A DNA stretch of 64,000 nucleotides from Roseomonas nitratireducens (GCF_017813355.1 NZ_JAGIYZ010000003.1:1-64000), one strand, 5' to 3'; positions 26,247 through 38,187 are shown, counted from the stretch's first letter. The notes: generated from the letters alone by a model not told the origin. Made by a program: numbers and translations.

Positions 26247-28220
26247 TCAGGCCGCGCGGGCCGGGTTGCGGGCCTGTTCGAGGTAGGCGAGGCCGATCCG
26301 ATCCGCGGCGACGTGGCGCACTTCCACCTGGCGCGCTTCCTGCCCCGGCATCCGGAGCACGCCGCGCTGGCCGCTGCGCAGCGTGGCGGCCGCATCGGCG
26401 CGGATGCCTGCGCCGCCCGGGCCGACATCGACGACATCCACGGCCAGCGTCTCCGCGCCGATGCTGAGCGAGGCGGAGGCCTGGGTCGGGCGGCGCGGGC
26501 CGCTGCGACGGTCCACCTCGGGCACCGCGGTGCGGACGATGCTGACGACCTGGTGCGTCAGTTCCTCCGCATCGGCGGCGAGGCGCGCCGTCTCCGCCTC
26601 GGTCCGCGCCGCACGGTCACCGGCATCCCGCGCATCCGCGGTGACGCTCGTGATGCTCTGCGAGGCTTCCCGCGTTGCGCGCGCGGCCTCGCCGATGCCG
26701 CGGGCAATCTCGCGCGTCGCGCTGTCCTGGCGATCGACGGCGTCGGCGAGGTTGGCCGCGAGCCGGTCGATCCGCGCAACCGCCTGGGCGATGCGGCGCA
26801 CCGTCTCGACGGCGGTATCGGTCCGGGCGATCACGGATTCGATGTGCTGGCGGATCTCCTCCGTCGCGCGGGCCGTCTGGCTGGCCAGTTCCTTGACCTC
26901 GCCGGCCACCACGGCGAAGCCCTTGCCGGCATCGCCGGCGCGCGCCGCCTCGATCGTCGCGTTGAGCGCGAGCAGGTTGGTCTTGCCGGCGATGTCGCTG
27001 ATCAGGCGCGTGACGTCCCCGATCTGGCCGACGGCGGAGGAGAGCGCGACGATCGCCGTCTCGGTCTCGGCGCTGTCGGCCGCCGTCTCGCGGCTGACGG
27101 TCGCAGCTTCCCGCACTTCCGAGGTGATGGCGCGGATCGCCTCGGTCAGTTCCTCGGCCGCCGCGGCGACGGATTCGGTCGTCTCGAGCGAGCGGCTGGA
27201 GGAGGTGCCGGCGGCGCCGGCATTCTGGTCGACGCGGCCCGCCGCGGCGGACATGGCGGAGGCATCGCCGGCGAGGGCGCGCGCCTTCTGCGCGATCCGC
27301 TGCATCGCGCCGAGCGTCTCGTTCTCCACACGGTCCGCCATGGCGCGGAGCGCGGAGACCTGCGCCTCCTGCGCCGCCGCGCGCTCGGCTTCCTGCGTTG
27401 CGCGCAGGCGGACGGCCTCGAGGCTGCCGGTGCGGAGCACGCCCACCGCCTCGGCCATGCGGCCCACCTCGTCGCGCCGGCCGGTGCCGGGGATGTCGCC
27501 ATCGAGGTTGCCCTCGGCCATCCGGCGCATCGTGTCGGCCAGCGCACGCAGCGGACGGATGGCCGCGATCGCCCAGAAGGCGATGCCGGCGCCGAGCAGG
27601 AGCCCCGCTGCGAGCAGGCCGGCGATCAGCGTCTGGAAGCCTTCCGCGACTTCGCGCGTGCGGGCGGCGACGATGCGGTTCTTTTCCTCCTGCAGGTCGA
27701 TGAACTGGTTGATGCGCGCGAGCCATTCGACGAAGGCGGGACGCGCCTGCTCCATCAGCATCGCATGGGCGCGATCCCGGTCGCCCGCCTGGCGGGCGTC
27801 GATGACGGCGCGGATGATCGGCATCGTGCGTGCCTCGGTCTCCTTGATCGAGGCGAGGATGCGCGTCTCGTCCGCCGTCACCTCCCGCCCTGCGCCCATC
27901 ATCCGGTCGAGGCGCACGCCGCTTTCGGCGTAGAAGGCTGCGAGGCGGTCGATCTCGCGCAGTTCGTTCCGCAGGCCTTCTTCCGAGCCCAGCAGGACGA
28001 CGTCGCGCAGGCTGATCGCGCGGTCATGGACGCTGCCGCGGAAATTGATGGCGAAGCGCTGCTTCACGCTGTTGACGTCGTTGACGATCGCCAGGCTGTG
28101 GCTGATGTCGTTCACGCGCTGAACGGCGATGGCGGCGAGCACGACCATCAATCCCAGCACGGCCGTGAAGCCGAGGACGAGCCGACGGGCCATGCCGCCG
28201 GAACGGAGCAGTTGAAGCAT
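26247..28220 (-). CDS. methyl-accepting chemotaxis protein with C-terminal PilZ-like domain
   Basis: The 657-residue receptor has a membrane segment at 13-33, a four-helix-bundle-type periplasmic domain to about 195, a second membrane segment at 197-220, a HAMP domain, and the signalling tip with [18 protein letters not shown] and [13 protein letters not shown]. Its C-terminal about 80 residues form a PilZ-like domain with the arginine motif RRSGPRR and DVGPGGAG in the second half of the c-di-GMP motif, where the usual Ser is Gly. Receptors with PilZ tails (Azospirillum Tlp1) link c-di-GMP to taxis. A sigma-28-like GCCGAGAA lies at 28269-28276 but with poor spacing. Confidence 0.92.
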   Translation of the reverse strand: MLQLLRSGGMARRLVLGFTAVLGLMVVLAAIAVQRVNDISHSLAIVNDVNSVKQRFAINFRGSVHDRAISLRDVVLLGSEEGLRNELREIDRLAAFYAESGVRLDRMMGAGREVTADETRILASIKETEARTMPIIRAVIDARQAGDRDRAHAMLMEQARPAFVEWLARINQFIDLQEEKNRIVAARTREVAEGFQTLIAGLLAAGLLLGAGIAFWAIAAIRPLRALADTMRRMAEGNLDGDIPGTGRRDEVGRMAEAVGVLRTGSLEAVRLRATQEAERAAAQEAQVSALRAMADRVENETLGAMQRIAQKARALAGDASAMSAAAGRVDQNAGAAGTSSSRSLETTESVAAAAEELTEAIRAITSEVREAATVSRETAADSAETETAIVALSSAVGQIGDVTRLISDIAGKTNLLALNATIEAARAGDAGKGFAVVAGEVKELASQTARATEEIRQHIESVIARTDTAVETVRRIAQAVARIDRLAANLADAVDRQDSATREIARGIGEAARATREASQSITSVTADARDAGDRAARTEAETARLAADAEELTHQVVSIVRTAVPEVDRRSGPRRPTQASASLSIGAETLAVDVVDVGPGGAGIRADAAATLRSGQRGVLRMPGQEARQVEVRHVAADRIGLAYLEQARNPARAA

Positions 28221-28293
28221 CGGAAATCCCGTCGAGTTCAGGCGCTCCCCAGCGAGCGCGGCCGGATATTCTCGGCGGCGCCTGAATGACGCA

Positions 28294-28308
28294 TTAACTG
28301 TTCCGTAA
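28294..28308 (-). promoter_or_regulatory. CtrA-like box upstream of the chemoreceptor gene
   Basis: TTAC-N7-TTAA on the minus strand (TTAA-N7-GTAA on the plus) differs by one base from the alphaproteobacterial CtrA full site TTAA-N7-TTAA. It lies about 75 bases before the receptor ATG in the only AT-rich part of this spacer. CtrA controls motility and chemotaxis genes in relatives; binding here is untested inference. Confidence 0.3.
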
Positions 28309-28370
28309 TTGATACGAACTTGGCCGTCATTTTTTGTCGCGGGCGCTGGCTGCGCCCCGACCGGCCGCGG

Positions 28371-31064
<2,694 letters not shown>

Positions 31065-31073
31065 CGACGCACT

Positions 31074-31112
31074 CCCGTGTTCGGCGTTTTCCCGCACCTC
31101 AAGTGCCACGGG
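31074..31112 (-). promoter_or_regulatory. metY leader fold that sequesters the ribosome-binding site
   Basis: On the minus strand, CCCGTG (31112-31107) can pair with CACGGG (31079-31074), the latter including the GGG of the GGGAG Shine-Dalgarno sequence. Directly inside and stacked on it is a GCAC/GTGC stem with a TTGAG loop, then a 14-base single-stranded stretch GGGAAAACGCCGAA. The geometry suits translation control of metY. It does not match the SAM-II consensus as I remember it. Confidence 0.4.
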
Positions 31113-31210
31113 TTGGGGCGGGGCGGAAGGGAAATGCGGCGCTTTGCCGGCGGGGGCGCTCGCGGAGCGTGGGTTTTCCCGCCTTGGCCCGCCCGGAGAC
31201 CAGCCTTGCC

Positions 31211-33472
31211 TCAGGCCGCGACGAGGTCGCCCAGTTCGCGCCAGATCCGCGCCCAGCCGGCATCCTGCCCGTATTCTACGGCGAGCGTGCGATCCGCTTC
31301 ACGCCAGTCGACATCCCGATCGAGCGCCGCGAGGAGCAACGCTGCCGAGACGAAGCCCCGGGCCCGCCCTGACAGGCTCGGCTGCGCCTTGGCGACGGCC
31401 GGGGCGGCCGGGTCGGCGACGGACAGATGCGGAATGCCGGCGCGCAGCGCTACCTCTCGCGCCACGGACGTCGTCGGGCGGCCATGCTCGATGATGCAGC
31501 CGGGCCCGCCGGCGGACCAGGTCGCGGCGCGGAAGAAGGCGTCTATCGGCAGCAACTGGATGGCCTCCGTCCGTACCGCGAGCGGACCGGATGCGGGCCA
31601 GGATGGCGGCGCTTCGCCCGCGTGGAACAGGCGCAGCTGCCGCCCCTGAACGCGGGTCAGGAAGGCGAGCAGCGGCAGGAGGTCGGGCGCGTCCGGCCTG
31701 CGGGTCAGCAGCGCGACAGGCCCGCGCGGCGTGGCCCTGAGCGAGGCGAGCAGGCGGCTGTCCTCCCCGCGCCAGAGCAGGGGCACGGCCAGCCTTTCGG
31801 CGCCGGACGCCGCGGCGAGCCGCGCGGCATCCGCCGACGGGGCGGCGCTGAGCGCAAGGAAGCGGGGGAAGGCGGTCGCGATTCGCGCCGCGTCCTCTCG
31901 CCCGCCCGCGAGCCAGAGGGCGCCGAGATGAGCGACCCCGACCTGGATGCGGACCTGCGCCGCGGGCGGAAGTTCTGGCGCATGGGCGAACCACGCCATG
32001 GGATGGGGCTCGGCGAGAAGTTCGGCGATCCGCGCGGCCTGCGGCCGGCTGTCGGCCTCCGCCATGGCGGGGTGCGCGGCGACCGCGTCGAGGGCCTCGG
32101 GTTCGACCAGCATGCGGCCGCGCGCGGCGAGCAGGGCGAGCGCCTCGTCCTCGGCGGCGTCCGGCGCGCCGGACAGGTGGAAGGCGACCGGGGCGCGGAA
32201 GCCGGCGTAGTGGGCGGCGTCGAGGACGTGGTCGAGCAACAGGCTGTCGCGGCACAGCTGGTCGAAGCGAAGGAAGAAGATGACGGATGGCGGAATCGCG
32301 CGCGCCCGGGCACCGGCATCGGCGAGAGTCGCCCCGATGCTCGCGGACGCCGCCGCGACCGAGCGCGCGGAGGCGTCCGCCAGCACGCCGAGAAGGCCTG
32401 GATCGCGCGCGATCTGGTGCATGGCGCGCAGCATCGCCTCGAAATCCGGGCATTCGTGGAAGGCGTGGGTGGGAACGTAGCCTTCGAAGGCGTGGGCGTG
32501 GCTGATCAGCGGCTTGGCGCGGGCCAGCGCCTCCCCCACCTTGATCTTGAGCCCGGTCGAGAAGGCGAGCGGCGCCAGCACAGCATCGACCTGGGCGTAG
32601 AGCTCGTCCATCTCCGCCACCCTGCCGACCAGCCGCAGCCAGGGCTGGCGGAGGTCGCCGATCAGGTCGCAGACGGAGCCGGCGACCAGCACCTCGACCG
32701 GCAGGAGGGTGCGCGCGAGATAGCGGTCCGCCGCCTCGGCGAAGCGGCGGATGTTGGTGGCGTTGACGTTGTTGCGCCCGCCCACGATCCCGAAGCGCAG
32801 CACGCCGTCGCGCGATGGTGGCGGCGAGGGCGCCGCGGGCGGTTCCATGTGCAGCAGCGTGGCGACGGGACGGTCGGTGATGGTGCGAAAGAAGGCTTCT
32901 TCCTGCGCCTTGATCGCCCAGACGATGTCCGCCCGGTTCAGGCCGACCGCTTCCTCGGTTTCCGTCGTATGGAAGTACTCGGGCGCCAGGCCGTTCGCGG
33001 TCAGCAGGTCCCGCCGGCCCGAGAAGCGGTCATGCGTGTCGAGGATCCGCAGCACGCCCCGCGGAGCGTGCTCGAGCGCCTTCGACAGCCACGTGTAGTT
33101 CACCAGCAGCGCGTCGTAGCGGCCCACCTTGAACAGCCAGTCGAGCATCTGCCCGATCGCGGGGTCCCACCATTCGTCGATGCGATGGTCCTCGCCCTTC
33201 GCCGGGCGGGTGTGCAGCGGGCGCGTGGCGGGGAGGTGGAACACCTCCTCCCACTGCCGCGCCATCTCGGCCATCGCGGTGCGTGGCAGGCGGCTGCGCC
33301 ATTCGTCGTCCGACGGGTAGTGCAGCAGCGCGACATGCGCGCCCTCCCGCTGCAGGGCGCGGTTCACCTGGACGATGCGGTTGCGGTTGCCGAAGGTGAC
33401 GGGCCAGGTCGGCACCGGGGAGAGGACGAGGACGCGCAGCCCCGCCCAGGCGCCCTTGTGATCAGAGGTCAT
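31211..33472 (-). CDS. GT4-like glycosyltransferase with long C-terminal extension
   Basis: The first about 390 residues of this 753-residue protein form a GT-B glycosyltransferase: VLVLSPVPTWPVTFGNRNR at the N-terminus, the linker strand RFGIVGGRNNVNATN, and the nucleotide-sugar-binding end APLAFSTGLKIKVGEALARAKPLISH with the E of the EX7E type motif. Residues about 400-753 are Ala/Arg-rich, contain a second Rossmann-like pattern and match no family I know. The gene overlaps the GT2 gene by 11 bases. It probably adds a sugar to a surface glycan; donor and acceptor are unknown. Confidence 0.75.
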   Translation of the reverse strand: MTSDHKGAWAGLRVLVLSPVPTWPVTFGNRNRIVQVNRALQREGAHVALLHYPSDDEWRSRLPRTAMAEMARQWEEVFHLPATRPLHTRPAKGEDHRIDEWWDPAIGQMLDWLFKVGRYDALLVNYTWLSKALEHAPRGVLRILDTHDRFSGRRDLLTANGLAPEYFHTTETEEAVGLNRADIVWAIKAQEEAFFRTITDRPVATLLHMEPPAAPSPPPSRDGVLRFGIVGGRNNVNATNIRRFAEAADRYLARTLLPVEVLVAGSVCDLIGDLRQPWLRLVGRVAEMDELYAQVDAVLAPLAFSTGLKIKVGEALARAKPLISHAHAFEGYVPTHAFHECPDFEAMLRAMHQIARDPGLLGVLADASARSVAAASASIGATLADAGARARAIPPSVIFFLRFDQLCRDSLLLDHVLDAAHYAGFRAPVAFHLSGAPDAAEDEALALLAARGRMLVEPEALDAVAAHPAMAEADSRPQAARIAELLAEPHPMAWFAHAPELPPAAQVRIQVGVAHLGALWLAGGREDAARIATAFPRFLALSAAPSADAARLAAASGAERLAVPLLWRGEDSRLLASLRATPRGPVALLTRRPDAPDLLPLLAFLTRVQGRQLRLFHAGEAPPSWPASGPLAVRTEAIQLLPIDAFFRAATWSAGGPGCIIEHGRPTTSVAREVALRAGIPHLSVADPAAPAVAKAQPSLSGRARGFVSAALLLAALDRDVDWREADRTLAVEYGQDAGWARIWRELGDLVAA

Positions 33473-34433
33473 CCCGCTCGTCCAGCCCGCCGAGAAGCGC
33501 TGTGACCGCGTTGTAGACGGCCGAGACCTGCCAGCGGAAATCCCCGGCGTCCTGCTGTTCGAGCGCGAGGCCGCGCAGCGTCCGGTCGGCGGGATTGCGG
33601 CTGAGCAGGTAGCGCTTCGTCGCCGCCCAGGACGCCTCCCGCTGCGCGAGGCGCGCCTTCGGGTCGCGCAGGTAGTCCGACACCGCCTGCCAGGCGGCGC
33701 GGCGGCGGAACCAGGCTTGCGTCAGCCGGTCCGGGTCGACCCAGTGCTCGACCGCCGCGTCCGGGTCGTAGGCGACGAGGCCGCCGCGGGCACGCAGCCG
33801 GTCGGTCACCGCGGTTTCCTCGGCCGATAGCAGGCTCGCCCCGCCGCCATTGCGGCCGAGGGAGGTGTCGAAGCCGCCGATCGCCTCGAGGGCCGCGATG
33901 CGGAAGGCGATGTTGGCGCCGGCGACCCATTCGCCATCCTCGAGCAGGCGGCGACGGTCGCCGAGATCGACCACGGTGAGGTCGCCGAGCATCGAATCCG
34001 GCAGCCAGCCGGGCCGTGCGGCGCCCCACCAGGGGCGGATGCGGCCGCCCACGACCTGCACCTTCTCGCCGAACGCGTCGAAGCAGTCGGCGATCGCGGC
34101 GAGCCAGCCGCGGTCGGCGCGGGCGTCGTCGTCGAGGAAGGCGATCAGCGGCGCGGCGGCGAGGCCCGCGGCGACGTTGCGCGCGTTGGACAGTCCCGGG
34201 CGCGGTTCATGCCGCCAGGTCAGGTTGGGATGCGCACCGAAGGCCTCGGCTTTTCGCGCCGAGAGGTCGGCATCGGGGGAATTGTCGATGACGATGACCT
34301 CGAAGGCCTCGGCGGGCAGTGACTGGTCGAGCGCGGAGCGGATCGCGCCGGGCAGCAGGTCGTAGCGCTGGTAGGTGCAGATCGCCGCCGTGATGCGGCG
34401 GGCGGGCTGCGGCGCGGACGGGCGTCGGATCAT
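33462..34433 (-). CDS. family 2 glycosyltransferase
   Basis: The 323-residue GT-A enzyme starts RRITAAICTYQRYD, followed by the DxD-type FLDDDARAD (about residue 110) and the acceptor-side SAEETAVTDRLRARG with the catalytic ED-like pair. A WGAARPGWL-type loop is typical of glycan-assembly GT2 enzymes. No membrane helix, so it is cytoplasmic or peripheral. It starts within the stop of the coiled-coil gene (ATGA overlap) and ends inside the start of the GT4-like gene. Inverting transfer with a nucleotide-sugar donor is inferred. Confidence 0.85.
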   Translation of the reverse strand: MIRRPSAPQPARRITAAICTYQRYDLLPGAIRSALDQSLPAEAFEVIVIDNSPDADLSARKAEAFGAHPNLTWRHEPRPGLSNARNVAAGLAAAPLIAFLDDDARADRGWLAAIADCFDAFGEKVQVVGGRIRPWWGAARPGWLPDSMLGDLTVVDLGDRRRLLEDGEWVAGANIAFRIAALEAIGGFDTSLGRNGGGASLLSAEETAVTDRLRARGGLVAYDPDAAVEHWVDPDRLTQAWFRRRAAWQAVSDYLRDPKARLAQREASWAATKRYLLSRNPADRTLRGLALEQQDAGDFRWQVSAVYNAVTALLGGLDERDDL

Positions 34434-35020
34434 GCCGGGGCGAGGCGCAGCGACTGGAAGGCGACGCCGAGGATCCGCTTGTCCGGCCTGCCCTGGTCGG
34501 CCGGCGAATGGAGGTGGGGAACCTTCACGACGAGGATGGTCGGGCCGGTGCCGGGCCGCGGCGGGATGGGTTCCGAATGGAAGACCTTGCTGCTGCCCTC
34601 GCGCTTCAGGGCGAGGGTCATGCCTTCCACCTCGACCGTCATTTCCCTGGCGTTCGCAGGCGTGCCGAAGTGGAACAGGCGGAGTGTGGCGACGAGCGGC
34701 GCGGCGCGGTCGACCCAGGCCTCGAAGCGGAGCGCGCCTTCGGCGCCGGTCCAGCGGAAGGCACCTTCCGAGCCCCATTCGAGCTGGTGGAAGCCGTCCT
34801 GCGCGGCGAGCAACTGGTCGGCGGCGATGTCGTGGGTGGGGGGGAGGGGTGTAGGGGAGGGGTCGGGGATGGCCGGCGGGAGCGTGGCGTCGCGGAGCTG
34901 GAGGATGCGTTCGAAGGTGTCGAGGCGGGCGCGGAGGTCGGCGATCTCGCTGCGGAGCGCCTTGAAATCGTCCTGCTTCGCGCCCTCGGCTACAGGGCCG
35001 TGGTCAATCGTCGCTGTCAT
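34430..35020 (-). CDS. coiled-coil plus beta-domain protein of the glycan cluster
   Basis: The 196-residue product begins with a helical coiled coil (about residues 18-45, LRSEIADLRARLDTFERIL), a proline/threonine linker, then a predicted beta-rich domain from 65 on with GFHQLEWGSEGAFRWTGAEG. Such FRWTG segments occur beside glycosyltransferases, where they may bind carbohydrate. No signal peptide. It is coupled to the GT2 gene by ATGA. Function not known. Confidence 0.6.
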   Translation of the reverse strand: MTATIDHGPVAEGAKQDDFKALRSEIADLRARLDTFERILQLRDATLPPAIPDPSPTPLPPTHDIAADQLLAAQDGFHQLEWGSEGAFRWTGAEGALRFEAWVDRAAPLVATLRLFHFGTPANAREMTVEVEGMTLALKREGSSKVFHSEPIPPRPGTGPTILVVKVPHLHSPADQGRPDKRILGVAFQSLRLAPA

Positions 35021-35047
35021 GGGTTCGTCTCGCCTACGTCGATCTAC

Positions 35048-35827
35048 TCAGGGCGAAGCAAGTATTCTGCTGATCACCGGCGGGTACTCCTCGAGTTCCC
35101 TGAGTAGTCCGGTGCGAACGAAGTCGTCGCGATCGACTGCGTAGCCATCCTCGCCGAGGAAGAAGAGTTGCAGCCCCTTCGGGTCGAGCACATCGCGGAG
35201 CGTTGCGCGCGTCGCATCATCCATGTGCCAAGCCTCGAAAATCGTGATCGCAGGCCGGACGCGTTCGAAAGGAAACGCGCGCAGGATCGGCAGTTCATGC
35301 CCCTCGACGTCGATGCACATTAGGTCAATGCGCTCGAACGACGCTTCTGCGCAGATCTGCTCCGGCGTCTTCGTCGGAACGACGATTTGCTCGCAATCCT
35401 CATGTGCTACGCCGTGTCGCAGAAGATGTTCGCGGCTGCTTGATGCGAGACCCTGCGTCCAATCTGGGTAGCGAGAAGCGGCGCGCGAGCCGACGAACCA
35501 AAGCGTCAACTCCCCAGGCGTGTCCGACACGGCGCACTGGAAGAGTTGAATGCCGCTTCGGTCCGCGTGCAGGGATTTCAGCTTCGCGAAGTAATTGGGA
35601 ACTGGTTCGACGATAGCGCCAGTCCAGGGATGTTCCTTGTGCCAGCCGAACAGCGGGTCCGCCAGCACACCATCATTTCCACCGATCTGGAGAAAGCGGA
35701 CATGACCTTGTCGCTCACGGTTGATGCCGCCGATGAGTCCCTTGCGGACGTGGTGGACTAGTCCACCCTCGAGATCGCGGCGAATATGCGCCCTCCTGGC
35801 AGCGGGTTCGGGCACTTGGCTCGTCAC
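35048..35827 (-). CDS. FkbM family methyltransferase
   Basis: The product, 259 residues from a GTG at 35827, is an S-adenosylmethionine-dependent methyltransferase of the FkbM type. The SAM-binding glycine motif appears as FLQIGGNDGVLADPL and the downstream DLMCIDVEGHELPIL is the conserved FkbM strand. FkbM enzymes O-methylate sugars or polyketides, and in glycan clusters they usually methylate sugar hydroxyls. The start is uncertain: a TTG at 35911 would add 28 residues of Ser/Gly-rich sequence unlike the family. The gene lies 27 bases upstream of the coiled-coil gene. Confidence 0.82.
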   Translation of the reverse strand: MTSQVPEPAARRAHIRRDLEGGLVHHVRKGLIGGINRERQGHVRFLQIGGNDGVLADPLFGWHKEHPWTGAIVEPVPNYFAKLKSLHADRSGIQLFQCAVSDTPGELTLWFVGSRAASRYPDWTQGLASSSREHLLRHGVAHEDCEQIVVPTKTPEQICAEASFERIDLMCIDVEGHELPILRAFPFERVRPAITIFEAWHMDDATRATLRDVLDPKGLQLFFLGEDGYAVDRDDFVRTGLLRELEEYPPVISRILASP

Positions 35828-35942
35828 GATCAGGGCACCACTTCCAAAACTGCTAGCGTTTGGTGCACTGCCAAAATGAGTTCCGCAAGCGCTAGGCTGT
35901 CCCTCGCGCAAACTTCATCGCGCGGGCTGCCCATCGATGCGG

Positions 35943-36854
35943 TCAGGGTGCGACAGAATAGGGATTTCGTAGGAACTGCTCTGCATCCTCGCGATCCGGG
36001 ACGAGTCCAAGACCCATCCAGAACGAGGCGACGGCGCCACGTTGCTCATCGGATAGATGGTCCAATGCGGCGTGGTGTATTGCGAAGCTCAATGAATGAG
36101 ACTGCGACGCCGCGAACATCACGGCACCGAAGCGGTTCGCGTCTTCCACCTTGTCGCGAAAAAGAATCGCACTGTTCGGACGACCGAACGCGAAGCGCGC
36201 CGCCAGGCTTCCATGCGTGCGGATCTGATGGGCGCCGATGAGGAAGAACTCCGTCATCCGGCACTCCCAGTGCAGGAAGCGATCGAAGAAGTCTGTTCCG
36301 AAGCGCGCGAGGAGAGCGTCCAGGCAGCCGCGGACATCCTCCACTGGCAGCGGAAAAGGCGTGACCGTCGGGGTCCACGCGTCGATATGCGGCTCGACCG
36401 GAAGGTCGAAGGCTTCCATCGACGCACGGAAGTACGGCTCCATGTGCCCGCGATGCTGCGCCTGCCAGACGCGCAGCAGGCCGCTGTCCGTCACATAACT
36501 CTCGCGCCCGATCGGTCGGATGAAGTGGTTCTTGGAATCGAGAACCAGCATCACGCCGTCCGGCAGATGCCGCGCAGCCAGCATCTTCAGCAATTGCTGC
36601 GACCGCCAGCCATGCTGCCAACTGGCGGGGTGTGCGAGCGCGCTACGATGCGCGAGCGTCAGGTTCGTCCGATGCACGCCGTACTCGGGCAGCACCTCCG
36701 CCTCGAAGCCCGCACGGAATGCGTGGAAGTCCGGCTCGTTGCAGATGACCGTAACCGAGGTCGCGGCGTCCTGCTCGACGAAGCGGGCGATGGATCGCGC
36801 CTGCAGGCGAAGTGCGTGAAGCTCGGGGCTGTGCGTGATCGTCACCAGATGCAT
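35943..36854 (-). CDS. DUF6492-like putative glycosyltransferase
   Basis: The 303-residue protein starts MHLVTITHSPELHALRLQARS, contains a VMLVLDSKNHFIRP stretch (the D-x-K/N resembling a GT-A metal site) and a WECRMTEFFLIGAH block. This pattern fits the DUF6492 family of glycosyltransferase-like proteins found in capsule and exopolysaccharide loci. No signal peptide or membrane helix. G+C is lower than in the housekeeping genes. It is followed by the FkbM gene after 115 bases. Confidence 0.6.
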   Translation of the reverse strand: MHLVTITHSPELHALRLQARSIARFVEQDAATSVTVICNEPDFHAFRAGFEAEVLPEYGVHRTNLTLAHRSALAHPASWQHGWRSQQLLKMLAARHLPDGVMLVLDSKNHFIRPIGRESYVTDSGLLRVWQAQHRGHMEPYFRASMEAFDLPVEPHIDAWTPTVTPFPLPVEDVRGCLDALLARFGTDFFDRFLHWECRMTEFFLIGAHQIRTHGSLAARFAFGRPNSAILFRDKVEDANRFGAVMFAASQSHSLSFAIHHAALDHLSDEQRGAVASFWMGLGLVPDREDAEQFLRNPYSVAP

Positions 36855-36884
36855 GCGTCGAAGCCCTCGCGAGGTCCGGCACGT

Positions 36885-37634
36885 TCAGCGATCGAACGTC
36901 AGGTGTTCGTATTCGACGGAGTCCGCCGAACGCTGCTGCGCGGCGTAGTCCGAGCGGTAGCGAGCCAGGAATGCCCTTGACGTTTCCGTGGCTTGAGGCA
37001 CCAGGGCTGTCTTGATGGAGACATCCGCCAGATTTACATCCAATTCCGCAGCAAGACTTGAAATATGCGCCGATGGATCGGCTACAAAAGACTCAAACGA
37101 CCAATGGAGCGCGGAACAACCGAGGCAGTCCAGGGCGGTATCCCAGCTCGCATCCTGTCGGGCCAACATGGTCATGTATCGCTCGATCTTCTGCTGATCG
37201 TATTCGACTTCATCGGGCGGCTTCAGTCCGGGGTCACTTGCGATCCATTGGCCTGTCTCGACGGCCATGAAGTATGAGATCGCCTGGGACAGCTTCTTCC
37301 GGCGCGTCAGTCGTACGATCGTGGCATTTCGAATCATGCTACAAATATCTGTGAATTGCCCCAGATATTCGAAATCCTCATAAAGAAGCTTGATGCCGAA
37401 TATACCGTTCGATGTGATTTGATTTTTCTTGAGCCAGGAAAGGTAGTCGGACAACGAAACTTTCAAATCAAATGGAAAGCGCTTTCCGTACGCTCCGTTG
37501 CGAACAATATCTGGATTGAGGAATTCTGCCGGCCGGCCCAGGCGTCCGGTTCCGTCAAGGTAGTCGCAAACAAGATTGCTCCCTGATCTTGCCGTTGTGC
37601 ATATCACGTAGGTGCGCGAAACCGCGGACATCAC
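36885..37634 (-). CDS. Stf0-type sulfotransferase
   Basis: The 249-residue enzyme has the 5'-phosphosulfate loop near the N-terminus (YVICTTARSGSNLVCDYL, residues 9-26), the 3'-phosphate-site region TIVRLTRRKKLSQAISY, and a C-terminal SFESFVADPSAHI segment typical of Stf0 (trehalose 2-sulfotransferase, PAPS-dependent). It probably sulfates a sugar of the locally built glycan. It is the outermost gene of the cluster; its sequence is clearly AT-richer than neighbours (23 G/C of 60 at 37381-37440) and uses many A/T-ending codons, as expected for a foreign gene. It is divergent from rpiB. Confidence 0.85.
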   Translation of the reverse strand: MMSAVSRTYVICTTARSGSNLVCDYLDGTGRLGRPAEFLNPDIVRNGAYGKRFPFDLKVSLSDYLSWLKKNQITSNGIFGIKLLYEDFEYLGQFTDICSMIRNATIVRLTRRKKLSQAISYFMAVETGQWIASDPGLKPPDEVEYDQQKIERYMTMLARQDASWDTALDCLGCSALHWSFESFVADPSAHISSLAAELDVNLADVSIKTALVPQATETSRAFLARYRSDYAAQQRSADSVEYEHLTFDR

Positions 37635-37732
37635 GGCGCGTCTCGTACCGGCGCCGAATGGCCGTCACGCGCTGGCGTCCTTCGCGTCCCGGTGCCAGAA
37701 CCGCACCTCAATTCTCCAACGCCTGGCAGGTC

Positions 37733-38187
37733 ATGGAACATCCGCCGCTACCCATCGCCTCCGACCACGCCGGCCTCGCGCTCAAGCTCGCCATCAGGGC
37801 GGCGCTCGAAGCCGAGGGCCATGCCATCCAAGATCTCGGAACCCACGGGCCCGAGTCCGTCGACTACCCTGACTACGCCCATTCCGTATGCGAACTGGTC
37901 GCGTCAGGGAAGTCCCCCTTCGGCATCCTCGTCTGTGGCTCCGGCATCGGCATGGCCATCGCCGCCAACCGCCACCCCGCCATCCGCGCGGCCGTGCTGC
38001 ACGATTCGACCGAGGCGCGGCTTACACGCGCTCACAACAATGCGAACGTTGCCTGCTTCGGGGCGCGCACCATCGGCGTCGAAACGGCGCTCGACGCCCT
38101 CCGCGCCTTCCTCGCCACGCCCTATGAGGGCGGACGCCACGACCGCCGCCTTGCCAAGCTGAACCCGCCCGGCGCACAACCGCCCGC

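Noticed and set aside
28269-28276. Sigma-28 promoter for the chemoreceptor
   Set aside because: GCCGAGAA resembles the -10, but the only TTAA-like -35 is 17 bases away instead of 15 and not TAAA.
31065-31210. SAM-II riboswitch ahead of metY
   Set aside because: The pseudoknot loops of SAM-II as I remember them are not present; the feature is reported only as a general RBS-sequestering fold.
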